Source: T1Sed10-7 sp040904745
GTDB taxonomy: Bacteria > Actinomycetota > Nitriliruptoria > Nitriliruptorales > Nitriliruptoraceae
NCBI GenBank assembly: GCA_040904745.1
Contig: JBBDSW010000065.1
Location: forward strand, 1-8,523
DNA: 8,523 bases
Direction: 5' to 3'
Shown: piece by piece, positions 5,475 to 8,523 of the stretch
How the letters are laid out: the number at the start of each line of letters is the position of its first letter
Numbering within the stretch: position 1 is the first letter of the stretch
The notes under the pieces: model-generated
Told to the model about the DNA's origin: nothing
What the model saw: the letters and a program-made list of their open reading frames with translations, nothing else
Database searches by the model: none
Program-made: the position numbers and the translations under genes

Positions 5475-6857
5475 TCACTCGTCGCGGATCGCGTCGAGCC
5501 GGAGCTCCCCCGGGTCCTCCCCCGCGTACGACCAGTCGAGCTGTTTGCGGTGGTACCGCTCGTGGTAGGCGACCTCGCCGGTGTCCTCGTCGATGTGGAC
5601 GATCAGCGGGGTTGGCAGGTCGGCCGGGGTCGGCACGCCGGAATCGACGGTGTCGACCAACTCGTCGACGAACGCCTCCACGGTGGACCCGACCAGGATC
5701 TGGGAACCGACGGGCAGGTAGCAGCGGTTCTGGTCGGTCACCGTCCGTGTCCACCGGAGCAGCGCCTCGAGATCGGCCTGCTCGGCCTCACCGGCCTGCA
5801 TCCGGGCGAGGAGCTCCGCCATGGCGGTGTTGCCGAGCTTGCAGGCGTTGCACTGCCCGCAGGACTCCACGGCGAGGAAGTTCACGAGCACGCTGAGCAC
5901 GTCGATGATGCTGCGCGACTCGTCGTAGACGATGAACCCACCCGAGCCGAGCCCGGACCCCGCCTCCTGCATCGCGTCGAAACACAGCGGCGTGTCGAGC
6001 ATGGCCTCGGTGATCACCGCGTTGGAGACCCCGCCGTAGACGGCCTTGATGTCCGTGGCACCGGCGACGTCCTCGAGCAGGGTGCGCAGGCTCGTGCCGA
6101 GCGCCAACTCGTAGACGCCGGGGCTCACCACGTCACCGACGACGGTGAAGACCATGGTGCCGGGCGAGGCCTCGGTGCCGGCCTCACGGAACCAGTCCGC
6201 GCCGTGCGCGAGGATCGACGGCACGTGGCTGAGCGTCTCCACGTTGTTGACGACCGTCGGGTTGGCCTCGGTGGTCGTCGCGTCCAGGCCGGCCTCGAAC
6301 GGCTTGACGATGCGGGGCAGGGGCAGGTTGCCCTCGATGACCTCGAGCATCGCCGACTCCTCCCCGAACAGGTAGGCGTCCGGCCCGGGCACGACCCTGA
6401 TGCGGTCCGCATGCGGCCAGCCCGCCTCCTGGATCTCCCGCAGGGCCGCAGCCAGGCGCTCCCGCGGGCGCGTGAAGCCCTCCTTGATGCCGATGTTGGC
6501 CACACCGGCGCCGGTGGTCTCCATGGCGATGCAGATGCCTTCGAGGAACGCGAAGGGCTGCTGCTCGATCAGGGTCCGGTCCTTGTAGGTGCCCGGCTCC
6601 CCCTCGGCGGCGTTGGCGACCAGGGTGATGTCTCCGCCCCCCTCACGGGCCGTGGTCGCCACCCCGCGCCACTTGCGGGCGGTCGGGAACCCGGCCCCAC
6701 CGCGGCCACGCAGGCCAGCGGCATCGAGTTCCTCGCAGACCCCCTCGCTGCCGAGCTCGAGAGCCCGCTCCAGGCCGCGGCCGCCGCCCGCGGCCAGATG
6801 GTCATCCAGCGTCGACACCGCGGTGGCCGGCAGCAGACGGTCGGTGTTGGCGGTCAC
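5475..6857 (-). CDS. Stand-alone NuoF-like flavin/iron-sulfur NADH dehydrogenase subunit
   Basis: 460 residues resembling NuoF, the NADH-oxidising FMN subunit of complex I and of related diaphorases. In order: GRGGAGFPTARKW (51-63) and ANAAEGEPGTYKDR (81-94) for FMN and NADH binding, GPDAYLFGEESAMLEVIEG (158-176), VNNVETLSHVP (203-213), an SLBB-like segment from GDVVSPGVYELALGTSLRTL (241-260), and the 4Fe-4S site ESCGQCNAC (331-339) with Cys333, Cys336, Cys339 and a fourth ligand Cys379 in QNRCYLPVG. Compared with E. coli NuoF, NADE reads NAAE, and the cluster motif is CGQCNAC rather than CGWCTPC. About 70 residues at the C-terminus have no recognised motif. GTG 6857-6855 is fixed by AGGAGG 6 bases upstream. 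No NuoE or NuoG gene lies beside it: upstream is a deacetylase-like gene 26 bases away, downstream a convergent sugar kinase. Electron acceptor and partners are unknown, so I give no nuo symbol. Confidence 0.88.
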   Translation of the reverse strand: MTANTDRLLPATAVSTLDDHLAAGGGRGLERALELGSEGVCEELDAAGLRGRGGAGFPTARKWRGVATTAREGGGDITLVANAAEGEPGTYKDRTLIEQQPFAFLEGICIAMETTGAGVANIGIKEGFTRPRERLAAALREIQEAGWPHADRIRVVPGPDAYLFGEESAMLEVIEGNLPLPRIVKPFEAGLDATTTEANPTVVNNVETLSHVPSILAHGADWFREAGTEASPGTMVFTVVGDVVSPGVYELALGTSLRTLLEDVAGATDIKAVYGGVSNAVITEAMLDTPLCFDAMQEAGSGLGSGGFIVYDESRSIIDVLSVLVNFLAVESCGQCNACKLGNTAMAELLARMQAGEAEQADLEALLRWTRTVTDQNRCYLPVGSQILVGSTVEAFVDELVDTVDSGVPTPADLPTPLIVHIDEDTGEVAYHERYHRKQLDWSYAGEDPGELRLDAIRDE

Positions 6858-6863
6858 GGTGAT

Positions 6864-6869
6864 CCTCCT
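6864..6869 (-). promoter_or_regulatory. Perfect ribosome binding site of the NuoF-like gene
   Basis: AGGAGG on the minus strand, 6 bases before the GTG start at 6857. It fixes that start and lies in the 26-base gap after the deacetylase-like gene, which suggests a two-gene operon. Confidence 0.8.
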
Positions 6870-6883
6870 GGCCTGCGGCTCGA

Positions 6884-8086
6884 TCAGTAGGGGTTGGCGC
6901 GATCGGTGAAGGTGGGGTCGAGTTCGTCCGCACGCGCCGACGGGAACGAGATCGTGTCCGGATCCCCGTCCGAGACGTAGCGTCGCCGGTCGCCGTCCCC
7001 GTCCAGTTGCTCCAGCCAGAACGCCGAGCCCCAGTCGGGATCCCCGCCGTCCCAGGACGGCGAACTGCGGACACGTGGGATGGCCGCGGGGTCGAAGCCG
7101 GGCGCGAAGGGCGAGGGGGCCGGTTCGGCGCCGACGAGCAGGATCCCGTCGTGGGCGTAGTCGCCCGCTTCGCTGGAACCCGTCACCGCCAGGGAACGGT
7201 CCTCCGGGAAGATCCCGAGTGGGAGCGACAACGTGTCCACCTCGGCGCCATCGACCAGTTCACGGACCGTCGCGACGTTGAGCGCCAACTCGTGCTGCAC
7301 CTCGGCGCCCGAGAGGCTGCTGAGGTTCGGGTGGTTGTGGGTGTGGTTGCCGATCTCCATCCCGGCCTCGTGCAGAGCCGCGAGCACGTCCGGGCCGTCG
7401 GAGCCCCCGCCGAACAGCGAACTCGTGATCACGTACAGCGAGGCCGCCGGCTCGACGTCCTCGTAGCGCCCGGCGACCTCGATGAGGATCCCGATCGCCG
7501 AGTCCGGGTGGAGCTCGCCGTCCTCGGTCAGCCAGGCCTGCTCGCGGGTCGAGTCGTCGAAGGTCAACACGACCGGCGAGGTGCCCGCGGGGATGTCGAT
7601 CTCGCCACGGGCGAGGTCACGGGTATGCACGGGGATGTAGCCGTTGTCGAACAGCCACTCGAGCTCGCCGCGGAACTGCTCGGCGGTGAGGTCGTAGTCA
7701 CCACCACCGTCCTCCAGCAGCCGGTGGTACATCAGCACCGGCACGGTGCCCAGCTCATCCGCTCCGACCTCGGCCGGGTCGACCGGCGGGGCCGCAGCCA
7801 CCTCGTCGGCGTCCTGATCGCCGTCCAGATCGGCTTCGGGATCCTCGTCGACCGGGTCCTGGCTCGGATCGTCCGCGTCGTCCGCGTCGTCCCCTGCGAC
7901 CTCGGTGTCCGCATCGGCGTCGCCGCCGTCTTCCTCCGTGGCGTCACCTGCGCAGGCTCCCAGGAGCACGGTCAGGACCAGCGCCACGGACCAGATGCGC
8001 AGCGGCCGCACACCGCGGGGAGAGGCACGCCACCCGAGCGCCCGCGCGCGGGGCGTCACATCATCAGGATCGTTCGTGCGTTCCAA
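6884..8086 (-). CDS. Polysaccharide deacetylase-like (NodB-fold) lipoprotein with a very acidic linker
   Basis: Exported lipoprotein of 400 residues in the carbohydrate esterase 4 (NodB) fold; such enzymes remove acetyl groups from cell-wall or capsule sugars. Signal peptide: arginines before WSVALVLTVLLGAC, with lipobox LGAC and lipid Cys45. Residues about 47-95 form a linker in which roughly half the positions are Asp or Glu, with runs such as DDADDADD. The catalytic part has VPVLMYHRL, VVLTFDD (metal/catalytic Asp pair at 177-178), and MEIGNHTHNHPNLSSL with metal histidines 248 and 252. The usual arginine motif 3 is replaced by DTLSLPLGIFPED, so activity is not certain. I favour TTG 8086-8084 because GGGGGAG lies 7 bases upstream; GTG at 8059 or 8011 would shorten the N-terminus and keep the signal peptide, but neither has a ribosome binding site. 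The frame can be extended to a GTG at 8140, less likely. It is followed by the NuoF-like gene after 26 bases. Confidence 0.87.
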   Translation of the reverse strand: MERTNDPDDVTPRARALGWRASPRGVRPLRIWSVALVLTVLLGACAGDATEEDGGDADADTEVAGDDADDADDPSQDPVDEDPEADLDGDQDADEVAAAPPVDPAEVGADELGTVPVLMYHRLLEDGGGDYDLTAEQFRGELEWLFDNGYIPVHTRDLARGEIDIPAGTSPVVLTFDDSTREQAWLTEDGELHPDSAIGILIEVAGRYEDVEPAASLYVITSSLFGGGSDGPDVLAALHEAGMEIGNHTHNHPNLSSLSGAEVQHELALNVATVRELVDGAEVDTLSLPLGIFPEDRSLAVTGSSEAGDYAHDGILLVGAEPAPSPFAPGFDPAAIPRVRSSPSWDGGDPDWGSAFWLEQLDGDGDRRRYVSDGDPDTISFPSARADELDPTFTDRANPY

Positions 8087-8120
8087 GAGACCGCTCCCCC
8101 GTACAGGTCGCCTTCCGGAA

Positions 8121-8152
8121 CGGTGACGGTACCGTCGCACGCGGCGTCACCG
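8121..8152. repeat. Nested inverted repeats in the divergent gap
   Basis: The outer arms CGGTGAC (8121-8127) and GTCACCG (8146-8152) are perfect inverted copies 18 bases apart. Overlapping the left arm is a perfect 12-base palindrome, GACGGTACCGTC (8125-8136). The arrangement could be a regulator binding site. In a minus-strand transcript starting far upstream it could also form alternative hairpins. It lies 35-66 bases upstream of the TTG start of the deacetylase-like gene. Confidence 0.5.
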
Positions 8153-8281
8153 ACCGGGAGCGGGTGCGCCGCCCGCCGACCGCACGGACGCTCCTGCACC
8201 ACCGACCCTCTCAGCCGCACCGCACCCGCTCGACATGCCGGATGCGACGTGACCGCCGGCCGAGGGGCCATCCGCAACCGT

Positions 8282-8301
8282 CGCCGGCCGCACCGCCGGC
8301 G
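8282..8301 (+). repeat. GC-rich hairpin just upstream of the right-hand lipoprotein gene
   Basis: CGCCGGC (8282-8288) and GCCGGCG (8295-8301) form a perfect 7-bp stem with a 6-base loop, ending 15 bases before the GTG start and just before the GGGGGA ribosome binding site. GGGGC (8264-8268) could pair with GCCCC (8301-8305) to enclose it. It may shape translation of the leader. In DNA this rich in GC, chance is a real alternative. Confidence 0.4.
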
Positions 8302-8316
8302 CCCCGGGGGAAGCTC

Positions 8317-8523
8317 GTGACCGACCGCACCCGCTGGAGCGTTCTCGCCACTTTGGCCACCGCCGTGCTCGTGCTGGGCGCCTGCGCCGAGAGCGATCCC
8401 CTCGCCGAGCGGGAGCTCCGGGTCTCCGGTCCGGAGGATGGCGCGCTGTTCAACGCCGAGCAGGTCACCGACGTCGAGGTGTCCGTCGAGGCCACGCTGC
8501 GCACCGACGCGGAGGAACCCGAC
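8317..8523 (+). CDS. Lipoprotein of unknown function, N-terminal part (runs off right edge)
   Basis: The first 69 codons of a secreted lipoprotein, open to the window edge with no stop. The GTG at 8317 has GGGGGAAG just upstream. The signal peptide is clear: Arg4 and Arg6, a hydrophobic stretch 7-22, and a perfect lipobox LGAC with Cys23. After it come AESDPLAERELRVSGPEDG and then FNAEQVTDVEVSVEATLRTD, an alternating polar/hydrophobic pattern that could start a beta-rich (Ig-like) domain. I do not recognise the family. It is transcribed away from the deacetylase-like lipoprotein gene, and the two share a 230-base promoter region, so a joint envelope role is possible but unproven. Confidence 0.75.
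   Translation, partial: MTDRTRWSVLATLATAVLVLGACAESDPLAERELRVSGPEDGALFNAEQVTDVEVSVEATLRTDAEEPD

Larger units (their letters stand above)
8087..8316. other. Divergent intergenic region between two lipoprotein genes
   Basis: This 230-base gap must hold promoters for the deacetylase-like gene (minus) and the partial lipoprotein gene (plus), but I found no convincing -35/-10 pair on either strand. It does contain nested inverted repeats at 8121-8152 and a GC-rich hairpin at 8282-8301. The frames open across it on both strands have no recognisable protein features. Confidence 0.6.

Noticed and set aside
5550..6890. A 446-codon open frame on the plus strand, antisense to the NuoF-like gene
   Set aside because: Its translation is rich in Arg, Gly, Val and His with no motif, as expected for the shadow of a GC-rich gene. 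The minus-strand frame carries the cofactor and cluster motifs.
7871..7892. Tandem GTCCGCGTC repeats considered as a CRISPR or regulatory repeat
   Set aside because: There are only two full copies and they are coding, producing the DDADDADD run of the acidic linker.
8056..8277. Small 73-codon minus-strand frame in the divergent gap
   Set aside because: It is Arg-rich with no domain, overlaps the start of the deacetylase-like gene in another frame, and has no ribosome binding site that I could identify.
7007..8320. A 437-codon plus-strand frame antisense to the deacetylase-like gene
   Set aside because: No recognisable domain, and it runs opposite a frame with a clear signal peptide and NodB motifs. 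Its stop merely overlaps the real GTG at 8317.
1..8523. Search for tRNA or rRNA genes, insertion-sequence ends, transposases, phage genes and toxin-antitoxin pairs
   Set aside because: Nothing recognisable was found. Composition and codon use look even across the window, with no sign of recent transfer.

Overview
The window is GC-rich throughout, third codon positions are nearly all G or C, and GTG (probably also TTG) starts are common. Strong GGAGG-type ribosome binding sites, LacI-family control of sugar genes, a UgpC/MsmK-type ATPase and several lipoproteins all point to a high-GC actinobacterium. One secreted protein has a linker rich in Asp and Glu, which would suit a salt- or alkali-adapted lineage (Nitriliruptoria-like). 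That placement is a guess from style, not from a marker gene.

Left part (1-5451): a carbohydrate uptake and breakdown locus built around a LacI-family repressor. On the minus strand, in order of transcription, lie the repressor (2713-1670), an importer ATPase (1586-387) and a sugar-binding lipoprotein that runs off the left edge (246-1). Divergently on the plus strand are a GH13 alpha-glucosidase (2843-4513) and a PfkB-family, fructokinase-like sugar kinase (4510-5451), which overlap by 4 bases. Two near-identical operators (13 of 14 bases the same) lie where the repressor would be expected to act: one over the -35 region of the ATPase promoter, the other in the repressor/alpha-glucosidase divergent gap. 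The most economical reading is a sucrose-like pathway: an alpha-glucoside is imported by the ABC system, hydrolysed in the cytoplasm to glucose plus a second sugar (fructose, if the kinase is a fructokinase), and that sugar is phosphorylated. The membrane permeases would be expected beyond the left edge.

Middle (5452-5474): a 23-base convergent gap. A 9-bp hairpin overlaps the kinase stop codon and may terminate transcription.

Right part (5475-8523): a different module. On the minus strand a NodB-fold polysaccharide deacetylase-like lipoprotein (8086-6884) is followed 26 bases later by a stand-alone NuoF-like flavin/iron-sulfur NADH dehydrogenase subunit (6857-5475), with no NuoE or NuoG gene next to it in the window. 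A 230-base divergent gap with nested inverted repeats separates this pair from the start of another lipoprotein gene on the plus strand (8317 to the right edge), whose function cannot be told from 69 residues.

I see no rRNA, tRNA, CRISPR array, insertion sequence or phage gene. The clearest new proposal is the self-contained LacI regulon with its two operators. The oddest protein is the NuoF-like subunit, which has a changed cofactor-site motif and no obvious partner.
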